Of a stretch of DNA of 64,000 nucleotides, positions 49,205-60,625 are shown piece after piece. A program made the translations under genes and the position numbers. The notes under the pieces were generated by a model, which worked only from the letters and a program-made list of their open reading frames with translations, made no database searches and had not been told where the DNA came from. Source of the stretch: Arctopsyche grandis. Taxonomy: Eukaryota; Arthropoda; Insecta; Trichoptera; Hydropsychidae. Positions within the stretch are counted from its first letter, which is position 1, and each line of letters opens with the position of its first letter. Location of the stretch: the NCBI RefSeq assembly GCF_051622035.1, contig NC_135365.1, positions 18,181,001 through 18,245,000 on the forward strand, in the 5' to 3' direction.

Positions 49205-50155
49205 AATAAATAAAAAAAAATAGTTTCGTTTCAACCAGTGGACCAGAAGCAATATAATTAAATATGACTAAGATATATACTTACATATTATCAACGGAAC
49301 CAAAATATTTTCAGTAGAACGACATTATATATTATACTTTAACATATTATACAATACATACGTGTAGCGTTTATTGAATACACCGCGTTAGAGTAACACA
49401 AGGTAACTTTCCGACACTGTTATAATAGATTGACCACACTTATAGGTTTTAAAAGTAATGTATATCAAATGAAAATAATAAAATATTTATATTATAAAAA
49501 GTACACGAGCTTTCAAACGAGATTAAATTAGCACACGGAATATGTACGTACGTTTATAAATTACACGCGAGTCGTTTTTGAGAAGCTTCGACCATTTATT
49601 TCAAAATTATATCGTATTATTTTTGTCACTTAGTAAAAAAAAAAACAACAATTTGACACGAACATCATGCTTCTGATCTAATCATCTAATCGGACAAAAC
49701 AAACATTCATTACATGTACATGCATAGTCAGCGTACAAGACGTTCATCACTACGCTCATGTATTATTTTTCACGATCATTCTCTCGGTTAAGTTGATGTA
49801 ATTCGATTATACGAGGCAATATTGTTCACTAAATATTATACCAATTTACACAATTGTTTAAAAAGTTGATTTGTATATATGTATATATATATATACATGA
49901 TGTATGTATGTATATATATATACGACGATGAAATAAAAATATATTATTTACATGTAGTTCCTATTTGAAGTTTGATTTCCTTATCTAAAAAAAGATATGA
50001 AACCCAATAAACCAACAACCTGTAGTATTTTAAGTGAAGCCACTGGCAAATATGTATGCAGTTTAAAATCAAAAATATTCAACAGATATAATAACTCTTT
50101 CAAATCATACATATTAGGCATGAAATGTCATTTATCCAAAATTCTTACTATTTTA
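49205..50155. other. Intergenic, no gene recognised
   Basis: AT-rich intergenic sequence with (TA)n and TATG repeats near 49,870-49,925. Some of it may be Trpgamma 3' UTR if a distal poly(A) site is used. Confidence 0.45.
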
Positions 50156-50157
50156 TT

Positions 50158-50350
50158 ACTAGTGTTTTTACCCGGCTTCGCTCGGTATTTGTAATATAAA
50201 CTGCTTTAGCATGGCCAATCTAATAGTAAATATTTTATTAAATTTATTTGAATAGTTTTATTTTATTTAAATTTATTTGAATATTCATTTGATATTCTAC
50301 GAACCAACAATAGTTGCATACAAAGTTTTGAAATTGTATATTAGATTGTA
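50158..50350 (+). repeat. CGGCTTCGCTCGG repeat family, copy
   Basis: TAGTGTTTTTACCCGGCTTC, CGCTCGGTATTTGTAATATA, CATGGCCAATCTAATAGTAA, AATTTATTTGAATATTCATT, ending near ATATTAGA. A short deletion removes the GAACGTCACGGATT part seen at 21,743. Confidence 0.68.
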
Positions 50351-50499
50351 CAGGGCGTGGTTTTGCCTAACAGACCTAAACATTTTTATTATAAGATTTG
50401 AAATTGAAATGAAATTGCGTGAAAAGATTCATATATTTTAGATTGTGCATGTATTTCGGCCAATCATTGCATTGATGACTTTGAATTGTGTATCTTTAA

Positions 50500-51064
50500 C
50501 CCTTTGAATGCTGTCCAACGCCGATCAGCGTTTTGCCAACAAGTCCATGAGTCTAAAATACGCCAATAGGCGTTGTTTTTTCAGGATGTAAAAGATACAC
50601 AAGAATACTACCCGCTAAGCCTTTCCAGGTAGCATTGAACATGGGTCGTGTAATCAGTGTCAATGTTTATAAAGACTGGTTTACACCGGAATTTATGAAT
50701 TTATAACCATAGCAGAATTTCCCGATGGAAATCCCTAACTGTCGAGTATTTTAGATTATGGCTTGGCGTTTAGATTTGTGAGCATTACATTTTAACAACA
50801 ATGTAGAAGATGGAACTAGTTTTGGAAAAATACATTCATTAATAGACTTCTTTTGTTTATTTTATATTATTGCAAGATATATTAGTCTAAACACACCTTT
50901 ACAAAACTCGAAATCCTCAGCGGTAGTTATCTAGGGTTTGTTTGAATTAGCTACAATTTTTATACCTACTTCCTATTGGATTTCTAAATAATTCTAGTCG
51001 GAAATGTTGGCGAAATTTTCAGCATGGCAGGCTTTCAACAAAAAAGATGTCAGCACTCAAAGGG
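50500..51064. mobile_element. piggyBac-like MITE with TTAA target duplication
   Basis: The left end CCCTTTGAATGCTG and right end CAGCACTCAAAGGG are inverted repeats (13 of 14 match). TTAA stands immediately outside each (50,496-50,499 and 51,065-51,068), the exact piggyBac target. A subterminal pair, CAACGCCGATCAGCG and ACGCCAATAGGCGTTG, sits near the left end. The element is 565 bp with no transposase frame. Confidence 0.85.
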
Positions 51065-51068
51065 TTAA

Positions 51069-52160
51069 CATTGTTATGTGAAGACTTGTAGATGTCATAA
51101 ATGTGAAGAGAATATCATAGAAATGAAGTAAATGTAATCTGTAGCTATTGGTAGACAGGCTACATACTCGTATGTATTTATGTATATTATATATACAGGA
51201 AATATTGTTGAAAAAAAGAGCATAAATCAATATGGTAATTGAAGTCTGCATACATATGTATGTAAATACAAGATAATCAAAATTCATCATTCAAGCCAAC
51301 AAAAAAATGTATACTGGAGATCTCCACTAAGAGTTGCATCTAACAAAGTCAAGATCGGTGTGTTCAAGTTTAGCAAGAATGTAATCAAGTCGAATTGAAG
51401 TACTGACAAGTGCATAATTGAAATAATGTGTGTATGTACTCGAATAAGATACCTCATTTCGAATGTGTGAGATCTGAAATATTGTCTTCTCATTCCAAAT
51501 TATAGACATATCTTAGATTGCAAAATTATATAAGTGAATCCAGCCTGCATGCTGCGTTGTATTGATTTTGTGCAGCAGCCAAAAGTGTAATATGGATTTT
51601 TCTCCAAGTTGAAGTTTTGAGTAATTGAAAAAAATCATATATTCGTACTACAAATTGCAATATTAAATTTATTGTAACAACAAAACAAAAACAGGTACAA
51701 AAAGGTAAATAAATAACAACAGATTAGAATCGTCATTCAAAGAAAAAAATCTTTAAATGCGGTTTTTTATTTAATAGTCCTAACGCTGTACAATATGCAA
51801 TATTGAAATCCTCCCAGTGAATCGTAACATTTATTATAACATAATAACATAGTGTGCCATTAAATACTCGACTTTCCGTAGGGCAAATCAAAAATCACTT
51901 AAAATCGACATTTTTCAGTCGACACTTTCAAAAAAAGAGACTTGCCATACGTAAATACAGCATATGTAAATGTAATGATGTCTTTTCTCTGTATTTGTTT
52001 AACAATGCATTAGACCCTATGAGACAACACGTTTGTTCACCTACTACAGTACAATTGTTACTTACGATATAGATAATAATAAAACACTCGGGACAGTGTT
52101 ACCATGAAATAATAATATGCAAGCGGGAGGGCACTATCTCATTCTTCAAGATGGGGCAGG
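51069..52160. other. Intergenic between Trpgamma and ATPsynC
   Basis: No coding region supported. A - strand AATAAA (51,830-51,835, TTTATT on +) could be a distal poly(A) signal of ATPsynC. Confidence 0.4.
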
Positions 52161-52166
52161 CGGCCT

Positions 52167-52172
52167 TTTATT
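52167..52172 (-). terminator. Candidate ATPsynC poly(A) signal
   Basis: TTTATT on the + strand reads AATAAA on the - strand, 137 bp after the ATPsynC stop codon. A second one lies at 51,830-51,835. Confidence 0.45.
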
Positions 52173-52308
52173 CGTGTATTGTATCAAGTCGGTTTTAACT
52201 AAATTTAAAATAATTCAAAATTGCCCCATAATTTTTAACACTCGACACTCAGTTCTTGTTATTAGACATTCCATGGCCCCGCTACCCCAGACCACTTCGA
52301 CGATGTTC

Positions 52309-54791
<2,483 letters not shown>

Positions 54792-54914
54792 CTCGACTGA
54801 TCTGGTCTTCGGCTACTCGACGTCTTCAGCAAAACCTGAAAGCAGACACAGACAGTTCAAGTCAAAGGCCGCTCCTCACCCCGCCGATGTTACGTAATTT
54901 CTATACGTAACGAT

Positions 54915-55345
54915 CGATCCGGGGGGGAGGAGGGGTGGGAGGCGGGGGGGGGGGTTAAAGTCGCCGGCGCCTTTGCCTTAGCGGGCCGGGGGGCGGAGCC
55001 TCCGCTGGGGGCTCCGTTTGAGGGCGAGTCGCCGGCCCCCTCGTCGCTGTCGGCCCGCAGCAAAGATGGCTGCTGGGCGAACGAGACGAGCCGAGCCGGT
55101 TACAAGACCGGTCAAAAGACATGGCGAATGGGCCGCGAGCTGGTCGGCGGGTTGGGAAAGCGGTCGGGAGCGGGTGTTGGGGACGATGGACGTCGGATGG
55201 GGCGATGGATGAGAGATGAGATCGGATTGGATCGGATCGGCTTGCCTCTGTACAGCGACGACCGGCCTGCGGGACGAGCTGGGCGCGAGTGTGACCAAGT
55301 CCGATCGCGAGCCGCCAACACTGCACTCGGCCCCTGCACGCTACC
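54915..55345 (-). promoter_or_regulatory. GC-rich candidate promoter and 5' UTR of ATPsynC
   Basis: A sharp switch from AT-rich DNA to a segment rich in CG dinucleotides, with G runs at 54,920-54,957. On the - strand it leads into the acceptor at 54,835 and the start codon at 54,791. Several frames of 60-160 codons cross it on both strands, but they look like composition artefacts without family motifs. The donor of the non-coding exon is not certain (TT|GTAACC near 55,103 is one weak option). Confidence 0.55.
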
Positions 55346-55571
55346 ACTTTCCAAATGTCAAATTCTCCGATTGTGCATTCGATTCCGAATGTTCGATTGC
55401 ATTCCACTGGTTTCTCTTTATTATTCGGGTGTACTTTCATTCATGGTTTTGTTTCCAAATTTGTTTTTCACTGGGGTGGATAATTTTTTTTTTAATGTCA
55501 CGTGACGGCTGATTTTACTTGTGCAATTCGAAGGCCCGCTCTTACAACTGTCGCGGACATAAACGGGTCTA

Positions 55572-55929
55572 CCCATAGATATATAATACACATAGATGGA
55601 CCCTGACTTGTGATTTTGGTCGGAGATCTTGTCGTCACTAACTGAGGAGTTTAACTAGCGGGGAAGTTGGGAAAAAAAAGGTTTTTTTCCCTATGACGCA
55701 GCAGTCGGCGTTGTTTTCACTTCCCCGCTAGTTAAACCCCCCGCAGTCCTCAGTTAGTGACGACAAGATCTCCGCATATCTATCGACCAGATCTCTGCAA
55801 TCGACTTTTCCTACTTAGAACCTAACTACCTATTGAGAGATAGTGTGCATGCGCCATGTATTTTGCATGCGCCAAAAGGGAAACCAGTATAAAGCGTGAG
55901 GGCGGATCTATGTATTATACATCTATGGG
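55572..55929. mobile_element. Foldback MITE with TCTA target duplication
   Basis: Ends CCCATAGAT and ATCTATGGG, flanked by TCTA at 55,568-55,571 and 55,930-55,933. Outer arms ATATAATACACATAGAT and ATCTATGTATTATAC pair. Inner arms AGATCTTGTCGTCACTAACT and AGTTAGTGACGACAAGATCT pair perfectly, followed by GAGGAGTTTAACTAGCGGGG and its partner. The element is 358 bp with no protein. Confidence 0.78.
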
Positions 55930-55935
55930 TCTACC

Positions 55936-56253
55936 TCACGGGATCGAAAGTGAAACGCCCGAAAACGCAAAGATCTTAAGTCGAAAGATAACAAAAAGGT
56001 CTCTCCCCCCGTCATACATACTCACTTAATTTGTGCGCGCAGGATACAACAGGAACAAGAGGAACAGGCTTTTCCTCCCGTATTCTGCGCGTGCACATTA
56101 AACAAGGTTGTATGACAAAAAGAGATATAATTTCATCGCATGCCACTCATATATATTATATATACGTAGTACCGTTTACCATGCACCCTTTTTTTTTTGA
56201 TCTTTCGATTTTCGATCTTTGCGTTTTTGGGCGTTTCACTTTCGGTCTCGTGA
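55936..56253. mobile_element. Long-TIR foldback element, copy K2
   Basis: Left arm GGGATCGAAAGTGAAACGCC then CGAAAACGCAAAGATC; right arm GATCTTTGCGTTTTTGGGCG then TTTCACTTTCGGTCTC. The centre carries AGGATACAACAGGAACAAGA and CCCGTATTCTGCGCG. It shares the centre and the GATCTTTCGA block with the larger element at 59,391-60,257. Confidence 0.65.
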
Positions 56254-56316
56254 AAGAGACCGGATATAAACATATGGTAGACTGGACTCAACTATTAAAC
56301 GATTACATATGTTACA

Positions 56317-56501
56317 CCCGGTTCGGTGATTATTCTGCAAAAGGCGATCTCGCGCATGTCACTAAAATCTCAATCACCGAACATTTGACACCAAAAAACT
56401 CCATCATGCGAAATTTTGTACTAATGATAACTCTAGATATTCTGTATTCGCTTTTTTGTGGCAACGATTGTCGTTCGCAATTTGCGCAATAATCCGTTTA
56501 C
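56317..56501 (+). mobile_element. GGTTCGGTGATTA-type MITE with target duplication
   Basis: Starts CCCGGTTCGGTGATTATTCT and ends CGCAATAATCCGTTTAC. Flanked by TGTTACA at 56,310-56,316 and 56,502-56,508. It is the reverse-oriented relative of 36,228-36,440 and 41,147-41,356. A 7-8 bp duplication points to a hAT-type transposase in trans. Confidence 0.68.
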
Positions 56502-56509
56502 TGTTACAT

Positions 56510-57985
56510 CCACGCTGGATGTTTAGTGCCGCTTAGCGACATAAGGAAGCATAGTTTTTATTGTACTAAGATTGTAAGCAAGCTAAATAATATCCCTCGA
56601 TGATGCTCCCGTTTACTAATAACTAGTAGCATTTTATAAATAGTCCGTAAATTAGCATTAAAATATTTTGTTAATTCATGTATAATGTTTCCCTATAAGA
56701 GTTTCCCAAATTCACAATTTCCAAGGTGAATATTTTCATTCCGAAATCCCTTGGCTTTACTTCTATTAATTACTGATAAAGCTTAATTTAACATAAGGCT
56801 TTCATTTTGACTTTGAAAGATGAGAAGTGTCACTCTATCGCAAGGGTTTTGTGCAAATCTCAATTATTTTGTAAAAATACATGTATTTTTAGAACTTGGC
56901 TCAATAATTTAGTTTGTGAAATATTTATAATGAATACGCATAATTTAATAATAAAATTTAAATGCTTCCAAATATGAATTAATCCATTTTTATAATATTG
57001 ACGTTTTTCGTTTTTCAAGAAAATAATAATACGTATATGTTGAAAATAATTAAGACAATCTATAGGTTAATACAATGTTATTCATAACTCATTTCATTCG
57101 AAACCAGATTATCTAACTAGGAGAATTTAATTAAAATGTATGACGTAACCGTAATTTTATGTTTTATAGCAAGAATGCATTCAAGATAAATTTTACATGT
57201 ATCTTAAAATTCATGAAATAATAAATAGGATTCGTTGTCCTCAATAATATGATCATATTTAAAATTACATAATGACAAAAATTATACAATAGTGTTTTGA
57301 CACGTTCTAAAATGCGGATAGTGCATACATATGTACATAGTTTTTCAGCACACATGTCAGAATGTAGGAATTCGATGTGGCAAATCATCGAGGATCTACT
57401 TTTTATAAAAAATATAGAGTATGAAAATGTGTAATGCCACGACAATGTATTCCATTCATTTTATAATATTATTTTCTATGTTGATGTACATATATAGCGA
57501 ATTTAACTTCGTAGCAAATCTTATTGAGTTTTTTGAGTATTAGTTACTGTCGTAGAATATAAATTGAAACAATATTACTATATTTTTAGTGTAAATAAAA
57601 GGATACCACAAAATGTACTTCTTTCATTCGTAAAAAAATATTTAATACTCGTATATGTAAGTAAATTAGTGCATAATTGTACTAACGACGAAAAGTGACG
57701 TGTAAAATAAAATTATAACTAGGATAAATCAATAAATAGGATTAATATACTCAATCTTTTGATACATTTATAATTTCTCATTTATTAATTCCGCAGTAGT
57801 ATTTTAATTTCAGGTCAATGATCAAAAAACTAGTACGTATGGTCATTTTGAAATCAAGTGGTACAAACCGCAAATATTGACAATATCACTTTCTTTCTTT
57901 TAAATTGACATAATTACCAATGAATTTAACCGTTCTTCACAGGTAATAATCCTTCAAAAATGTTTCAATCAATTTAAGTATCGAA
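56510..57985. other. Intergenic, no gene recognised
   Basis: AT-rich sequence with short chance frames only. No transposon end could be supported. Confidence 0.45.
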
Positions 57986-57988
57986 AAG

Positions 57989-58685
57989 CTTCTTTCAGCT
58001 GTAGAACCTGTGACCAGTAATGTCAAAAACATTCCCAAGAGTTATAAATAAATTATGAAAGGAGTTTGAACAGTTGTTACAAGCCAAATGTTAAAAAACA
58101 CGAATACATATTTATACGGTTCGGTGATTACATCCCGAATTTGAATCGCTACCAGGATAACCACCACTACGAAAATGGCTCGCACAGGAAAATTTATGTA
58201 CAGAAAAGTGTCCAAATATTGGGCAGCAAATACTTTTTTTAGGAGATTTGGGCAATTTTGAGCAATATTTGGATAGTTTTCTGTGCGGAAATTGTCCTAT
58301 GCGACGAATTTTCGTGTGACAGGAGATCCGCGCGAGCGATTTTCGTAGCGGCGGTTATTCTGGTAGCGATTCACATTTGGGATATAATCACTAAAGGTCG
58401 GATAGGAAGCGTGCCGTTCAATGTTAATTGTTCGCTGTGCTTTGTTAAATTTTATGAAGAACTTTTTTTGCACTCCAGCTTTGTAAATAGACCCAAAACG
58501 CCCTGATTCCTGGAAAAAGCACGCTTCCTATCCGCCCTTTAATAATCACCGAACCGTATAAATATGTATTCGTGTTTTTTAACATTCGGCTTCTAACAAT
58601 TGTTCAAACCCCTTTCATAATTTATTTATAACCCCTTAGAATGTTTTAGACATTATCCGTCACCGTTTTCTACGACTGAAAGAAG
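57989..58685. mobile_element. Large palindrome with nested GGTTCGGTGATTA element
   Basis: The outer arms, 57,989 to about 58,130 and about 58,543-58,685, match over their whole length: CTTCTTTCAG against CTGAAAGAAG, TATAAATAAATTATGAAAGG against CCTTTCATAATTTATTTATA, and TTAAAAAACACGAATACATA against TATGTATTCGTGTTTTTTAA. Inside, GGTTCGGTGATTA (58,118) and TAATCACCGAACC (58,555) bound about 438 bp, which itself has two smaller inverted pairs. Confidence 0.72.
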
Positions 58686-58806
58686 TTTTTTAGATTGAGC
58701 GGTATTTACATTGAGTTTTCATTAAATCTTTACTCGAAGCGCGGAGCCTCCCTTGAGTGTGATGCTCTATACAAGTGAACCGATTGTGTATCGCGTATCG
58801 TGAAAT

Positions 58807-59389
58807 GGGTTCGGTGATTACTAAGCAAATGTGAACCGGTCACAGGACAACCGGTCGCTCTAGATCGGTCATACGTGATCACCCGTCACACTAAAACCGG
58901 TCACAGTAGTGGCGGCTCGTCCATATGGGCTGCGGGGCTGCAGCCTCCTAGTGTAGTACATATGCATGCTATTTTTGTTTTCTTTTGATCACCGGTATGG
59001 TCAACGAGCTACCAGTAGCGGCTCGTGAGATGGGCTGCAGAGATTATTCAGGCTGTAGTAGCTCGTTGTGATCGAATGAAAAGAAAAATAGCTTGAATAT
59101 GTACTATTCTGGGAGGTTTGCAGCCCCGCAGCCCATGTGGACGACAAAAATAGCATGCATTTGTACTGTACTGGGAGTACTACAAAAGTACTACAGCCTG
59201 ATCAATCTCTGCATCCCCCCCCCCCCCCCCCCACTTTGAATTCTCACGAGCCGCTACTGGGTCACACCCTAAAATCGATCAACCAGTTTTCTCGTGACCG
59301 ATTTTAGGGTGTGACCAGTTTTAGTGTGACGGGTGATCACGTGTGACCGATCTAGAGCGACCGGTTGTCCTGTGACTGGTTCCGGTTTC
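58807..59389. mobile_element. Foldback element with ACCGGTCAC arms
   Basis: Begins GGTTCGGTGATTACTAAG. The arm 58,831-58,908 (ACCGGTCACAGGACAACCGG, TCTAGATCGGTCATACGTGA, TCACCCGTCACACTAAAACC) pairs with 59,311-59,385. Between the arms lie further inverted blocks with GGCTGCGGGGCTGCAG, GCAGCCCCGCAGCCC and GCGGCTCGT, and a run of 17-18 C at about 59,215-59,232. No protein. Confidence 0.65.
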
Positions 59390-59390
59390 C

Positions 59391-60257
59391 GTGACGAGCC
59401 AGAATGTTAAATTACAGAAAACACAAATATCGGAAGGCAAAGATCGAAAATCTAAAGATCTTAAGTCGAAAGATCAAAAAAAAAGGGTGCATGGTAAACG
59501 GTACATACTCACTTAATTTGCGCGAGCAGGATACAACAGGAACAAGAGGAATAGGCTTTTCCTCCTCCCGTATTATTGAGCGCGCGCAGAATACGGAAGA
59601 TAAAGCCTGTTCCTTTTGTAGAGATATAGCACGACTTGTGATATCACCTATTTCCCTCATCGAACTCAATCTGTACAAATGACATCATCGTGTCCTCTTC
59701 TCGTACACGAAAGTTAGCCGTGGCCGAAATACTTCGTCCAGCTTACCCATAAAGGCGATTCGACTCGCTCCAGATACGCAATCACGAGTACACGGGAAAT
59801 CCCAAGGAGCTGCGCAACTACGCATCGAGCATCGAACACAAAGGAAGACCTCGACCCCGTCGGAATCTTCCAGAACGTGATCTCACCAGCCCAGCTACGC
59901 GTTGCTCAAGCAACACCCTTATAAACCAGTGCATCGTCCCCAGATACACTCGACCTAGCTCGTTCCAGTGAATCCTTTACCTACTTCGCTGTACATACAA
60001 ATACACCTGTATTAATCGAGTAATAAAGATCCTCTTCAATATTCAACTGAATTTCCATAGGCTGGGAAATGGTCCAAAACCTTCAACCCCCCCTATACTT
60101 TTGTTCCTGTTGTACCCTGCTCGCGCTAATTAAGTGAGTATGTACCGTTTACCATGCACCCTTTTTTTTGTTGATCTTTCGACTTAAGATCTTTCGATTT
60201 TCGATCTTTGCCTTCCGATATTTGTGTTTTTTGTAATTTAACATTCTGGCTCGTCAC
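59391..60257. mobile_element. Long-TIR foldback element, copy K1, with unrelated core
   Basis: Arms of about 160 bp: GTGACGAGCCAGAATGTTAA, ATATCGGAAGGCAAAGATCG, GGGTGCATGGTAAACGGTAC, GAGCAGGATACAACAGGAAC on the left, and their complements from 60,100 to 60,257 on the right. The core of about 530 bp has CTTATAAACC and GTAATAAAGATCCTC, TATA- and poly(A)-like, as in a small LTR, but no target duplication was found around it. It ends about 370 bp before the JAZF1 start codon. Confidence 0.68.
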
Positions 60258-60359
60258 GTAGACCCGACTGGTTCGCATATGACTAGTAGTCGTTTAGCCG
60301 TGAAACGACTGAAATGCGAAGTTGTTGTCGAGTTAGCAGGGGTTGGCACCAGTGCAAAT

Positions 60360-60625
60360 GCGGCACGTGTGCGGGGTGTTGGCTATCGATTTGTGGGGAG
60401 CGGGGGGGGAGGGGGTGCGGGGAGCGAGGCCGCCGGGAGTGAGAACAGCCGGCCGGCCGTCGACAGGCGTAGGCGTAGGAGAAGCGCGCTCAGTCGGGTG
60501 TAGGCGGCGCGGCCGTGCGGTCGTGCCGCGTCTGCGCCCCACCTCGCCTCGCCCCGCCGGCCGGTATCCCCCCTCGTCCTCGCACTCGCACTCGCACTCC
60601 ACTCGGCGCCCCACGCCCTCCAAAC
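60360..60625 (+). promoter_or_regulatory. GC-rich 5' region of the JAZF1-type gene
   Basis: A GC-rich, CG-dinucleotide-rich stretch immediately upstream of the start codon, with CACTCGCACTCGCACTC repeats and CGCC words. It resembles a broadly expressed gene's promoter and 5' UTR. An in-frame upstream ATG at 60,515 would add 37 Pro/Arg-rich residues; the start at 60,626 is preferred because it opens directly on the conserved zinc finger. Confidence 0.5.

Noticed and set aside
54955..55512. Overlapping long frames on both strands in the GC-rich segment, up to 161 codons
   Set aside because: Composition artefact: rich in Arg/Pro/Ala, no known motif, frames on both strands at once, and located in the presumed ATPsynC promoter.
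56031..56492. 153-codon + strand frame
   Set aside because: Spans the foldback element and the MITE at 56,317, so it is made of inverted-repeat DNA, not protein-coding sequence.
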